NCBI GenBank assembly: GCA_039704465.1
Contig: JASFAU010000020.1
Location: forward strand, 186,001-250,000
Length of the DNA: 64,000 nucleotides
Direction of reading: 5' to 3'
Origin: Plasmodiophora brassicae
Taxonomy: Eukaryota > Endomyxa > Phytomyxea > Plasmodiophorida > Plasmodiophoridae
In this document: in pieces, positions 22,580 to 33,444 of the stretch
How positions within the stretch are numbered: the stretch's first letter is position 1
Layout: each line of letters opens with the position of its first letter
Notes under the pieces: generated by a model
Databases searched by the model: none
Told to the model about the DNA's origin: nothing
Seen by the model: the letters and a program-made list of their open reading frames with translations, nothing else
Position numbers and translations under genes: made by a program

Positions 22580-23345
22580 CCTGCCGGTCTTTGAGCGGCA
22601 CAACGCTTCACGACGTATCGACGCTGACTGTCCTCTGGCTGCCTCCTGCGGAGCCACGCACTCTCGTGAACGACGGCGGTCGACAGAAATAGACCCGTTC
22701 TGCGTTACGTCTCGGCGCATGTTTCCGGTCCTTCCTATCGGCATTGAACGTGATCATGCAGCAGCACAAAGCAGCATCGCATCGCTTCAACCAGAAAACG
22801 GTCGTTGCAAATGGTCTCCGGACCGGTTACGTACCCAACGGCTGGCCTTTACCCTTTACTGATCACATACGGAACGGGAGAAGATGGCGCTCCGAGGAGG
22901 TCGTCCAGGGTCGAAGTACTCCGGGCCAACCTGGATACGCGCGCCGTACCCACGATCGTGGGCGTGACAACCATTTCGGTGTAAACACCAGAGTCAGGTG
23001 ACCTGTTTGCGTTGCATATGTGCCACGGTGTCAGAACTGAATCCTGGATGGCATCGCCTGTTGTCTCAGACCAGCGCCCTCATGACCAACTGTCGATAGA
23101 CAGTACTCGACTCCATACACTGTCCAGCGCGCAGGACAGTTCACAGCCATCGAATGACAGTGGAGGCCGGTCAACGTAAATCAGGCGCCGACTCGGTGAC
23201 CACATTGCCTGCCCTGCAGGTCGTCCAGCAAAGCACATCAATATGTTGGCGACGCGAGCGCGTTTGATATACGGCCAGATTGACGGTGCAGGCGTCGGCG
23301 ATTTTCCAGATCGAACGGCGTACCTACTGTTGCAGCACTTTCGAT
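22580..23345. other. No supported gene
   Basis: About 760 bp without a convincing ORF. This is the head-to-head interval between the secreted protein and the 7TM gene, so it should hold both promoters, but no specific element is recognisable. Confidence 0.5.
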
Positions 23346-24822
23346 ATGGCCCCGTTTGTACTAGTGCCGCTCATCGTCCTGCTAAGCGGGCCAACGACGT
23401 CGCTGGCGTCTCTGACTGTTCCCGGGCGACTTTCCCTGAAATCTCCGCCCGTGACGGCTTTCATCGGCCCGCAACCCAGTGACAACATTCCCGCGTTAAC
23501 AGGCGAACTCTCCCTCTTCTCAGGCGATCTTTGCAACGCCGATGACCCGGCGTTCCATGACGTCTCCGGGCGCATTCTGCTCGTGTCCGCCGAGTCCACT
23601 GTTGCCATATCCTGCTTGTACGAGCACGCCTACCTTAACTTCGTCCGATGGGGCGCCCGCGCTGTCATACGTACGTCTATTGCTTTTTCATAACTGTCGT
23701 TCCACCACCACCAACAAATCTGTTGTCGATACAGAATGCTATATCGGCCAGGTCCCCAGTTCGAGTATATGGTTGCATGATGGGACGAAAGGCGCGAACA
23801 CGCGGTCGGTGCCAGTGATGTTTTTACTGATCGGACCCGATCCCGAACAGTATGATCTACTAACGAAGAGCATCGCCGCCGGGACCAATGCCACATTGTA
23901 CCCAGATGAGAACGAGTGGAGCGCGGCGTACGCCAGCCCGTATTATCAACTGTTCGTACGTGGCATTCCCAGTGCCATCCTCATTTTATCGGGATTGTGC
24001 GCCGCCGTGTTTCTCTACAGGCACATAGCGAATCTCGTATCGAATTCAACAGGTAAGTCCACTGTGCAATACGTCGTGTCGCGTATAGGGCTTCCGCAAG
24101 TGACCTTGTTCGTTGAAATGATCACGGCGACGTTGTCGGGGGCAATCCTGGCCGTCGGCGGTTTTGGCAGTACGCCAAATCTTCCACACCCAGTGCAGGG
24201 GTTCTTCACGATGTCGATGAGCGGGTGGAGCCTGATGTGCTCGGTCACCTCGACTATCCCATGGACCCGACAACTAACAGAGGTCACTGGCACCGACAAC
24301 ATGTCATGGTTCACCAGAATTATGGCTGGTGAGAGGCAAACAGTAACGATTTTCTTGTGCCTTGTCCCGGTCCTGCTGGACACCGCCGTCGCGTCATGCT
24401 TCTCAAAGAACTACAACCCTCCCTTGTTGGAGGATGGGTACGCCATCGTCATGACGGTCATGGAGCTGGTGATCGGTATGCACCTGGTGTTCAGTGTGAT
24501 CCGGTACTTCCGACTGGCGAGCGATATTACGAAGCGGGCCAACAACAAAAACCCGGCACGCAATGTCGATGGAATGGCATCCGTACTTGCCAGGCTGAGT
24601 CGATGCGCGCTTGGCCTCGGAGTATCCATGTTGTTATGCGTTGTCGGAATGGTGATCATCGGAGCTGCCCCAGTCTATTCGTTTACGCCGGACGGCTTCA
24701 CACTGACTTGGGCATTATTCCTGACAGGGCGCTCCCTAGACAGCGCATTCCGGGTGTCTATGTTCAAACCTCGGTGGCATGCTTCTGCGCCGTTTCGAAC
24801 GATTTCGCAACCTACCACATAA
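23346..24822 (+). CDS. Seven-transmembrane protein with PA-like ectodomain
   Basis: Two exons. Exon 1: signal peptide MAPFVLVPLIVLLSGPTTSL, then about 85 residues containing SGRILLVSAESTVAISCLY and VRWGARAVI, which follow the pattern of a protease-associated (PA) domain (G-x-I-x-L-V ... GA-x-A-V-I). A 64-bp intron (23671-23734) joins the second exon: CYIGQVPSSSIWLHDGTKG, MFLLIGPDP, then seven hydrophobic segments starting near IPSAILILSGLCAAVFLY, VTLFVEMITATLSGAI, GFFTMSMSGWSLMCSV, VTIFLCLVPVLLDTAVA, IVMTVMELVIGMHLVF, LGLGVSMLLCVVGMVII and FTLTWALFLTG. Topology is that of a GPCR-like receptor with a lumenal or extracellular N-terminus. There is no DRY or NPxxY signature, so the family is unassigned. 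Total about 470 residues. Confidence 0.8.
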
Positions 24823-26328
24823 CCCTATTCAGGGAGCTGCGGTAAATCCGATTTGGTTGACAATTTGGACGTTTCTCATAAACTAACCCATCTAAAAATG
24901 ACTGTGATTGTGAAACATCGAAAGATTACAAGGCGTTAATAATTGCGAGATCGAACCAGTCGCAACGGCATCGCACCTGCTGGTCGCCAGTGCCGCTCTC
25001 TGCAATGTCCAACACGGCCTCCGGTGTTCGGCATCCGCTGCAGGTCGCCGACGCCCTAACGCGCCTGCCTGCCTTGCCTGAACTTACGCCGACGTCGCCG
25101 CTGACCAGCGGCACCCGACGCCCTCCCTGGCGGCATATCTCCACAACCAGAACCGTGCAGTACATGAGTAGGACAATATGGTATGCACAACAGGTATATC
25201 CCTCGTGAGCGCTTCCAAAAATAGGATTCGCCTCAATGTTTCCCACGCAGGCTTCGTGCGGTCGCGTTCGCAGATCGCAATTCGCAGAGCGGTTCCCCCA
25301 ACTCATCCTGTACACGAAGTAAACGTGCGCTATCCTCCGCCGCCTCCTGCTCGATGTGGGCGAATGGAGGGCGGCGTACGTTGTTGTTGTGGACGCCGCA
25401 ACTTGAAGAAGGCGACGACTGCATTGTGGGTGTCGTCGGCGGACGACGCTGTCGATCGTCAGCGCCGCCCATTGCAACGTCGTACACCGCCGACCGGGAT
25501 GTCATTGTGTTCGGCCGCGCACGTTCCAGGTCGCCGAAACCCTGACGCGCCTGCAGCCTGCACCTGCGCCGGCGCCGACGTTGCCGTCCAAAGGCACGAG
25601 CCATAGTACGTCTACAGCACATCGTGCTGGGCTCCTGACAATGCTCCAGACACGTCTGGAGGAACGCTCCCGAACTCCACGGCAGGTACGCGTCGTCGCC
25701 TGATGTACAGGTTCCCAAAGCGCCTAACACACTTGACAGGACCCGCCTGGCATCTCCCATCCAGCATGAGCACCTGCATTGCCGCAGACGTCCTGCCTGG
25801 TCGGGGCCAGCGTCGTGTCGACCTGCACCTCAGCTGAGATGACCTGCTGGTCACCCGCAGATCGCTGCAATCGAAGACGTGCGCCCTGACCCTGCACCAT
25901 GCATTGGTGGCTGGCCGACCAATCAAGGGCATCTGCGAGCTCCCCGTCTGCCTGGTGAGCCCCGCGTTCCTGGCATGCAGGCCATCAAGTAGGGCGGTGA
26001 CTTCCAGCGCCTGTTGCCACCTCGACATGCGGACGCCTGTCTGCCGTCGAAGAGCCGCCATCCCTGCCGGAGTCTCGCCACAATCAGAACCGTTCAGTAC
26101 AAGCATATGTATGTACTCGACAGGTGCTGATGGACAGCTGCAAATTTCCCTCGATGGCAATGGCGCGTCTGCTGAAAGCGTCGCCAAATGCCCGGCAGAT
26201 GGATTGTAGCAGCGCCTCCAGGGAGTCGTACTCGCCCGTGTACGTTCGGCTTGGCGCGTTGTCATCGAGTCGTCTTCAGCAAGTCTAGAATTCATATCGA
26301 CGGGCGGCACGGGATTCTTCCTGGCTAA
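24823..26328. other. Decayed region without intact genes
   Basis: No ORF carries a clear domain. Partly similar segments recur: the stretch with ACAACCAGAACCGTGCAGTAC near 25142 resembles one near 26088, and GTCGCCGACGCCCTAACGCGCC near 25045 resembles one near 25530. In minus-strand frames these give pieces such as LVLNGSDCGETPAGMAALRR and LLDGLHARNAGL, which could be remnants of ankyrin-type repeats. Treat as degenerate repeats of uncertain origin. Confidence 0.4.
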
Positions 26329-26400
26329 ATGGACGAGGGCGACGAGGGGCACGCGGCGAAGCAGGTGATGGGCCCGCACGTCACCTCAAAGACACGGATA
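26329..26400 (+). pseudogene. Fragment of the Cys-rich membrane protein gene tail
   Basis: The bases encoding DEGDEGHAAKQVM are nearly identical to the juxtamembrane cytosolic segment of the gene at 20083-21391 (DEGDEGHAAKRVM, near 20898-20936). The surroundings do not continue the match, so this is a short duplicated and broken piece, not a gene. Confidence 0.65.
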
Positions 26401-26523
26401 GGGATGGTCAGAGCGGACCATGGGGTTCATCGGTCCTCGAACGCCATAAAGGAGGACGGCAGCGCGTATTGGTCTGCAGCCTGGAAACGCCTGGTAGGTA
26501 TTGATAAACATGGTCTAATTTGA

Positions 26524-27190
26524 CTGCGGTGGAAGATACTTTCTGGCCCCTCGACGTCCTTTCTACCACAGGTGCATGAAGACGTGATCCGCGTCCCCGA
26601 TTAACGCATGTCTTAACGTGAGCAAAACGCTGACCGTTTCAAATTTATTAGGTGTGTATGTAGGAAACCGAGCGACTACGTGCCAGCGACGACGTTTACG
26701 ACGCCGCCCGCCAACTTGGGATTCGGCTTGGCAGCATCGCGACTGTTGGTGGTGGACTTTGACGTGTACAATATCGTAAATGTGCGCCCCACGATCGATG
26801 GCGGTGGCTTGAACGCGATGATATGAAAGCATATCGGCGACGGATTGTGAAATCAGAACAGTGGCGTACACAGGAACCCAATCGGGTCCAAATTGGAGCC
26901 AAATGGGAGACACGGTAACCAGGACAGCGGGAGGCATCCGGTCACAGCAATTTCAGCACACCGTCACAGCATTTGCATTCCGTCCAAATCCGCTCAGCGT
27001 TTGAACCGTGGGGCCAATTCGAGCCCATTGTGTGTGGTGTTGCTCTGCGAGTGCGTGGCGCACGCCGTTTCGTCGTCCATCCGTCGATGAGTCAGTCTCA
27101 ACCATCGCGGCCGGAACCGCCCGCCGTCCGTCGGCAAGGCGCTGGTTCTGACGCTTCTCGTAACGTCATTCTTGCGGCTCAGGCACACCG
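26524..27190. other. No supported gene
   Basis: Lower GC than its surroundings in places and full of stop codons. No domain or repeat is recognised. Confidence 0.45.
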
Positions 27191-28180
27191 TTGTACAATC
27201 CGGAGGTAAGCAGGAGTGTGCGTTCTGTGTTAAACACCAGGTTGTTCCTAACACTCCACCAGGCCGAAAAACTCTTTGGTCGCGATAGCGTTCCCGTTCC
27301 TGTCTGGGCTTGGCCTAATAATTCTACGTTTCCAGCAAAAGTCAAGTCTGGCGTTAAGTGGTCGTCACTCGCTGTCGAACTCGAATCTGCTCTGAAGAAA
27401 CCGACCTGGATATCGGGAGGACCTGCGAAACCAAAGAACCCGTTGGTATCTTCTTGGTGGAAGGCGTCCGACTCTCTGGTTTGGTTGGGTGACGTTGGAA
27501 TCGGTCTCTGGTGGTCAGTTGTTGGCAAAGTTCTTCTTCGATCCCATCCAGACTCTGCTGTTGTTTCGTTCTGGATGGCGATCTTCCAGTTTCTGCATAC
27601 GGTGTCGACGATGCTTTCGAAGGCATTCGTCAAGAGCGATTTGGATCGTTCGACCAAAACGTTTAGGGATGCATTGGCATACCTGGAATCTGTCATACCT
27701 TCGTCGCTGTGGACAATCTCGATGCACTCGCTGGTCCACTTGCCCGACATCATCAAACGATGGGGACCATTGCTCGGATGCGTTTGGACCTGGCCAATGG
27801 AACGGTGGATATTGTTTATGAAAGAAGTCCTGCAGTCTACCATACCGGAGACAATTGCTATTGCTCTGTACTTGCAGCTGGTCCAGGCCGCTACTTTCCT
27901 GCGAGGCGAATTCTATCAGAAATATTCCCTCAGGAGTGATAGCCCTCTTCTGTACGGGAATAGGAATTCGCCTCGCAGGAAAGTAGCGGCCTGGACCAGC
28001 TGCAAGTACAGAGCAATAGCAATTGTCCCCGATAGGGTAGACTGCAGGACCTCTTTCATAAACAATATCCACCGTTCCATTGGCCAGGTCCAAACGCATC
28101 CGAGCAATGGTCCCCATCGTTTGATGATGTCGGGCAAGTGGACCAGCGAGTGCATCGAGCTGTGTGAATCCGTTTGGTGA
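27191..28180 (+). mobile_element. DUF4218-like transposase remnant, chimeric ORF
   Basis: The first two thirds encode a DNA-transposon-type protein segment: FVKSDLDRSTKTFRDALAYL, then TISMHSLVHLPDIIKRWGPL and CVWTWPMERW, the pattern of the DUF4218 domain found downstream of the Tnp2 transposase in CACTA/EnSpm elements. The ORF then passes through a 50-bp loop and continues into the reverse complement of its own 3' part, so the last 70 residues are not original protein. No start of a full transposase, catalytic triad or terminal CACTA repeat is visible. Remnant element. Confidence 0.6.
27718..28159. repeat. Transposon-derived inverted repeat, 196-bp arms
   Basis: 27718-27913 and 27964-28159 are reverse complements with a handful of mismatches (one cluster near 27840-27852 versus 28025-28037), separated by a 50-bp centre. 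Same architecture as the Helitron palindrome at 17-573. Confidence 0.92.
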
Positions 28181-28733
28181 CGCCCAAGGTCGTTGCGAGG
28201 CATGGACCTGATGACGTTTCATGAAGGACGTCTCGCCCGATAAGTTGCGCGTTCCCGATTATCGGTTGCGTTGGGGGGTTGCTACTGATATCGAGGGACA
28301 ACTCTGTAGCAATTGGTCGGGCACGTATCTGCAACGTTTAATTCCAGCTGCACGTCGTCGATCTTGTGCCCCACCGTTAGGCTCGCGGTTTGACATTGTC
28401 GCTGACGACGGCGTGTGGTGGCGCCGGGCGTTGCCGTTTCGCCGCCTGAGCGCGTTCGGCGGCCGCTCGGAACAGCGTCCTTCGTCGCGTCGCGTCCAGG
28501 ACGACCTGGACCTGATCCGTCAGCACGTAGGGCATCCGACGCGCCAGCGAGAAGTTCGTTCGACGCGCCACCCGAAACCCCAGCATGCGTTCTCGTCGAA
28601 TGAGTCATGCGCCTGACACGCGCTGCTGCAAAGGCAGGCCCGCCCGCACTCTCGACGGTTCCCGCCCACTATATCGTCGATATCGTCGGCATTATGCATT
28701 CGTTAATTGAGACAGCGACGTCGCGTGACGCGG
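28181..28733. other. No supported gene
   Basis: Plus and minus ORFs overlap here with Arg/Pro-rich, motif-free translations. No call is possible. The 3' end of the amino-acid transporter gene abuts its right side. Confidence 0.45.
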
Positions 28734-30530
28734 TCACGCCATCATGACCGACGACGGGGTGTCGTCGGCGATGGCCTTGGCCCGCTCCAGGGTAAAGCCC
28801 AGATCCGCCATCTCGTTGTCCTTGACGAACGCGAACCAGACCGGCACCGCCGTTGCAATGATTGCTGGCAGATTGGTCAACGACGTCTGCAGTTGGCGTG
28901 CACGTGCACGTAACAGTGATCCCTACCTAGGCTGATAACCGGGGGCAACCACGACGGGTACGCCGGGTTCGTCGTTGGGAAGAACGGGAACACGACGAGG
29001 AACAGCGCCGCCGCGATGAACAGCACCGGCAGCACCGTCGGCACCTTGAACGGCCGATGCACGTCGCCGCCCGTGTACCGGAGGACAATGAGCCCGACGA
29101 CCGACAACCCTGACGCCGGGTCAGGCAGGCATTCGGGGGAACGGTCAGTAGTACACGCGGCCGCTTACCGTAGAAGACCCACTCCGGGTACGAGACCAGG
29201 TCGACGAGGAAGTCGAACGCGTTCCGACTCGGCGGGGACACGATCAGGGCGACGGTCAGGAGCCAGTTCAGCGCCAACGCCCGCACCGGGGTCCCCGTCG
29301 CCGCGTGCAGATGCCGAAAGTAGGCCGAGTAGGGCAGGACGCCGGCCAAGGCGGCCGCCTGGGCGACGCGCCCGGCGCTGAACACCATCGCGGACACGGC
29401 GCCGTACGCGCTCAGCGCCAGCAGCATCGGGAACACGTGCGCGCCCATGACGCCGCCGAACACGACGTTGAAGAACGTGCCGGCCAGCAGTTCGGACGAG
29501 GCCACCAGGTCGGCCAGCGGGACGACCATGAAGTAGGCGAAGTTGGCGAGCACGTACAGGCAGGTGGCGAACAGGACGCCGAGCGCGGTGGCCCTCGGCA
29601 ACTGCCTGACTGGGTCGCCGAGCTCGCCCGCCGAGTACGACAGGTTGTTCCACCCGTCGTACGCCCACATGACCAGGAACGTGGCGCTCGCGTAGTTCGA
29701 CACGTTCGACGCCGACCTGCGGCGCCAGGGTCAGCGACGTCGTCGCTGGACGACGATGGCGACGTCGAGCGGTACCCGTGGAACCCTGTGGAGAAGTTCG
29801 CCGGCGTGTCTGTGATGGCGATGGCGCCCGCGGCAACGAGGACGCCCGTCAAAGCGATAAGCGTCACGACGGCGATCTTGATGCAGGTCAGGACGTCGTG
29901 GACGACGACGGCTAGCCTGGTGGCCGCCATGTTGACCAGCGTGATCGACGTGATCGCCACGACCGCCAGGCACTTCTCCTGCGACCGGTCGGTCTAAGCG
30001 GCGCGCCCCAGAGACAGACCCCGTTGGGCAATTTACCCACGCGGAAGCCGTCGTGATCGGCGTCGCCGAGGAACGGCACGACGACGTACTTGGCGAAGAT
30101 GATGCAGTCGGCGGCTTCCGACCCGGGGCGGATGCAGAGGATCATGATCCAGCAGAACAGGAAGGCGACCAGGGCGCGTGGACGGCGAAACGCGGCTTCC
30201 AGGTACGCCTGTTCGCCGCCGCTCCTGGGCATCATCGTCCCGAGTTCGATGTACGAGAACGTGCCGCAGAACGTCAGCAGGCCGCCGGCCACCCACAACG
30301 AGATCGCCGTGGTAGGCGACCCGACCAATGCGACCACCTTGCCTGGCGTCGAGAATATGCCCGACCCTAACGTCACGTCGCATGGTATTAGGGCACGGCC
30401 GTACACACACAAACGCGCACTCATCGCGACCAATCATCAGGCCCATGACGAGGCACATGCCCGAGAACGTGCCCAGGTTGCCTTTCAGGCGATCGTCACT
30501 GCCATCACCGGCCATAGCGACACACGACAC
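28734..30530 (-). CDS. SLC7/LAT-type amino-acid transporter (APC superfamily)
   Basis: Multi-pass amino-acid/polyamine/organocation transporter. Exon 1 starts [20 protein letters not shown] and ends [10 protein letters not shown]; an intron ending GACGTTAG joins it to [15 protein letters not shown], restoring the classic IGSGIF substrate-binding loop of TM1. Next come [31 protein letters not shown], a spliced middle, [16 protein letters not shown] (TM6), [14 protein letters not shown], and a later exon with [20 protein letters not shown]. The last exon reads [20 protein letters not shown] and stops at 28734. At least five introns of 55-70 bp. The order IGSGIF, E-x-G-x-x-xP-x-SGGEY-like, W..YDGWN is that of the L-type family. 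Substrate cannot be read from sequence. Confidence 0.9.
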
Positions 30531-31378
30531 ACGGTGGGCACCTTCGGCGGCCGTCTGCGGTTTCGCTCCGGCGGCCTGTGACCTGTGGCCCGGAACGTCG
30601 GCAGGTTAACGCTACGATCAGCGACCCGTTCGTCCATCAACGGACAACCTCCCGGGAAACGGCCGAACCGCCGTCATCGTGACACCAGATCCGCATCCGT
30701 CAGGACGGTGTTCGCAGCAGCGACCACTGTCCATGTAGGCCAGACCAACAATCCCGATCAGAGGCTCCGACCAAGGTATTGTCGATGTCGCAGGTGTACG
30801 GCCGCAGCGAAGGCACCCCGTTCAAGCGGTGTGCATCGCGAAGGTGGTTGCGAAGTTCGTTTCCGTACATTGAGGGCGACCGGCGAATAAGGCATGTCAA
30901 CGGAACGAACAACAACGTGTTGATTCAAGTCGTGAACGTCGTTGAAGTCGTCCGGGCAGAAGGGGCGTTGAAACCGTGGATCAGGTGCAGGCCCTGGACA
31001 GTCACTATGACGACGCTGAAGACCCTTGCTCCTTGAAAACTTCATTTGACACGATTGACCGCATGCCTGATGAACAAGCGCGCCAAATATTGTCCCACGC
31101 TTACCGGCGCGCCCGAAAGGATCATGTCAGCTTCGGCGAGTTCGTGGAGCCTGTCACTGACGGAATCCCGAGGCTGTCAGACGTCGACGTTCTTCACGTC
31201 GATGCAGATATGGATGCAGGGGGCTACCGACACACCCATCTCGGTGTGCCAGACAGACGCCGAAACCGAGGCCTCCTTGTTCCGAAGACGCCGTTTTGCG
31301 GAGGGCACAACGGAGGCTATTCTCGTCGTCAGGTGGTCACAAGTGCGCGCGCAACGCCGTCCGGGTCAGTGCCCGCGA
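30531..31378. other. No confident gene
   Basis: A plus-strand stretch near 31060-31200 (MPDEQARQILSHAYRRARKD, SFGEFVEPVTDGIPRLSDVD) looks protein-like and might be an upstream exon of the next gene, but no splice chain could be fixed. The rest has no signal. Confidence 0.35.
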
Positions 31379-32158
31379 ATGCCAGCACAGGTCACGTTGC
31401 CGTCGTCGCCCGGCTTCAGGGTGTACGATGTCGCCATCCTGTGCAACCTACTGGCCCGCGTCGGCATTGTCCCGCTGGTCTGGGGGGAGATGGCGTCGCT
31501 GGCCGTCTATGGGTCCGCCCTGGTCGCGAACCGCCTGTTCTTCGTCATCCCGGATCGGCTGGTGCCCGAGGCGTTGCGCTGCCTGACGCAGAATGGGCTG
31601 AATGAGCTGTCGACATTCACGGATGCTGAATTGGCCATGTTGCCGCTGTCGGCACCGTATCACCGGTTTGCGCTGTCGCCAGCGTTCCCTGGCGACCCCT
31701 CGGAACCGTACCTGCAGATCTTCTCAGCGTCGGACGTCGGCCTTCACGACATGTCGGCCTGGGATACGGGAATATGGGCGAACGTTTCGCACGAGCATAA
31801 GTACGCGTTTCTCGTGCCCAATCTTCGATACCACACCTTGATTGGACTGCATCTGTACCGATCCGTTCTGCTCAACACCGACAAGTACAGTGCAAGCACC
31901 GTCACCGGGGCCTTGTTCGTCATCGAGGGAATTCTTCGCGATCCATACGACGAGTACGAAGGCTGCCCCGTTATGGATGTCCCTGTTCCCGAAGAGTACG
32001 CTGAGATTTGCCGAACACTGTTCGTCGGTCTCCATCTGAGCAGCATGCTGGCCATCAGCGATCGCAGCGCCCTGGGCCTTAAGCATAGACTGCGATCCAA
32101 CGTCGCACCGAAACGGCAACGCTGGGTTAATCTGGTTGACTGGCAGTATGATAGATAA
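31379..32158 (+). CDS. Nucleotidyltransferase-fold-like protein (fungal-type hypothetical family)
   Basis: 259 codons from the Met at 31379 (MPAQVTLPSSPGFRVYDVAI). The segment ARVGIVPLVWGEMASLAVYG and then RLFFVIPDRLVPEAL resembles a family of fungal hypothetical proteins with a degenerate nucleotidyltransferase-like start (helix, V-x-W-G-E-x-A-x-x-x-Y-G, then a VPD strand). Later blocks are HEHKYAFLVPNLRYHTLIGL and VIEGILRDPYDEYEG. The DxD metal pair of active enzymes is not evident, so catalytic activity is doubtful. No signal peptide. In-frame codons continue upstream to 31046 without a credible start. Confidence 0.5.
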   Translation: MPAQVTLPSSPGFRVYDVAILCNLLARVGIVPLVWGEMASLAVYGSALVANRLFFVIPDRLVPEALRCLTQNGLNELSTFTDAELAMLPLSAPYHRFALSPAFPGDPSEPYLQIFSASDVGLHDMSAWDTGIWANVSHEHKYAFLVPNLRYHTLIGLHLYRSVLLNTDKYSASTVTGALFVIEGILRDPYDEYEGCPVMDVPVPEEYAEICRTLFVGLHLSSMLAISDRSALGLKHRLRSNVAPKRQRWVNLVDWQYDR

Positions 32159-32516
32159 ACGGTCATCATCATTTGGTTTCAACATGGAAGGTCTCCCGTT
32201 GTTCGAACTTCCGGAAAGAAATCCCAATTGGGCAAACTGCGGGCGTTCTTCGAGGAGGCCTTTGTGCGACAACGTGTGCTGCGACGTCCCTGGAAAGGTT
32301 TATCGCGTTCTGGTCTGCAGTCTGGTGCCCTGCGATCAGATGGCCGAGGAAGTCGGGGTATCGCGGCATCGACGTATTTGAAGATGTTCTTCGTGCCGTT
32401 GAAGGCATGTATGGCGGTGGAGGACGTTGCCACGGTGGCGAAGACGAAGGCAAGGACGCAACGAGGGGCAGAGACATTGATATACGGTATTACAACCTGT
32501 AATCGTCCGAAGCGGC

Positions 32517-33204
32517 TTATGTGCTCGAGACTAGCGCACCCGACCTGCGCGTTAGATACACTGCCTCCCTTTCAGGACCAGGACCTGGCTTGCCTGGGGA
32601 CTTGCAGTGGAAGCCACGGATCAACATATTCGCAGTGAAATGAACGAGGATGGGCGCTGATTCCACTGCGTCCTTGATCTGGTGGAAGGACGCCGTGCAC
32701 TCTGACGTCCAGGCGAACGGAACGTTCTTGCGCGCGGATGCAGTCGTACATAGTCGACGATGAAACTGGCTGTAGAAATTGGCGGATCCCTGGAACGCCT
32801 GCACAGCCCGGGTCGAATCTGGCAACTTCCAACGTCGCGAATGCTTGGCCGATGGTTGCCGAACGGGATCCTGGACTACGAACAGCAGAACGCGGCGACG
32901 CTTGAACATTTGTTATGCAATCGCGCCTGCTGATCCCCCGAACGCTGCCCCGTAAACTGAACAGGTGCTTGACCTGTGGTTCAGGACGAGACGCACGTGT
33001 TTGTCGTTGTGGGACGGGTCCGACGAATAGATAAAGGATGTCGTCCAGGCACACGACCACGAACTGATCCCAGTACTTGCGGAAGGTTTCGTTCACGAAG
33101 CGTTGGAAAGCGGCAGGTGCATTCTTCAGGCCGAACGGCAGAACTCGTACTCGGAATGGCGGTAGTTGCAAGTGAAAACGGTCTTCCATTTGACCTTGAC
33201 CTGG
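32517..33204 (-). pseudogene. Older gypsy-type RT/RNase H remnant, part 1
   Basis: Minus-strand translation gives [20 protein letters not shown] and [11 protein letters not shown] (reverse-transcriptase motifs B and C, the catalytic DD), then, in another frame, [15 protein letters not shown] and [18 protein letters not shown], the usual connection to RNase H. Frameshifts and a stop break it. Its upstream half lies at 39009-39290, on the far side of the inserted chromodomain element. Confidence 0.8.
33200..33204 (+). repeat. Target-site duplication, left copy (CCTGG)
   Basis: CCTGG immediately before the first LTR. The same five bases follow the last LTR at 39004-39008. Confidence 0.85.
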
Positions 33205-33401
33205 TGTTCATCCAGAGTACCAGTACTCAGATGATGCTGCTCAGATGCTGCTGCCACCCGGTCACATGATCATGACCGTACTCGACCCCGCAGCGGCCCT
33301 TGCTGTGACGATCCTGTCCAAATACATCAGTTCGTTATATCACCAGGCGCCGACTCTTGCGACCGACCGCCCCCGTAGTGGGCAGCGGCGGCGTTAGCAC
33401 A
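33205..33401 (+). repeat. 5' LTR
   Basis: 197 bp, begins TGTTCATCC and ends GTTAGCACA. Identical to the three 3' copies. Confidence 0.93.
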
Positions 33402-33444
33402 GAAGCTTCTTGCGCAAAGAGCCCCAAGCAAACGAACTCACTTA

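Noticed and set aside
28221..28616. 131-codon plus-strand ORF
   Set aside because: No motif; it overlaps an equally open minus-strand frame and begins inside the flank of the transposon palindrome.
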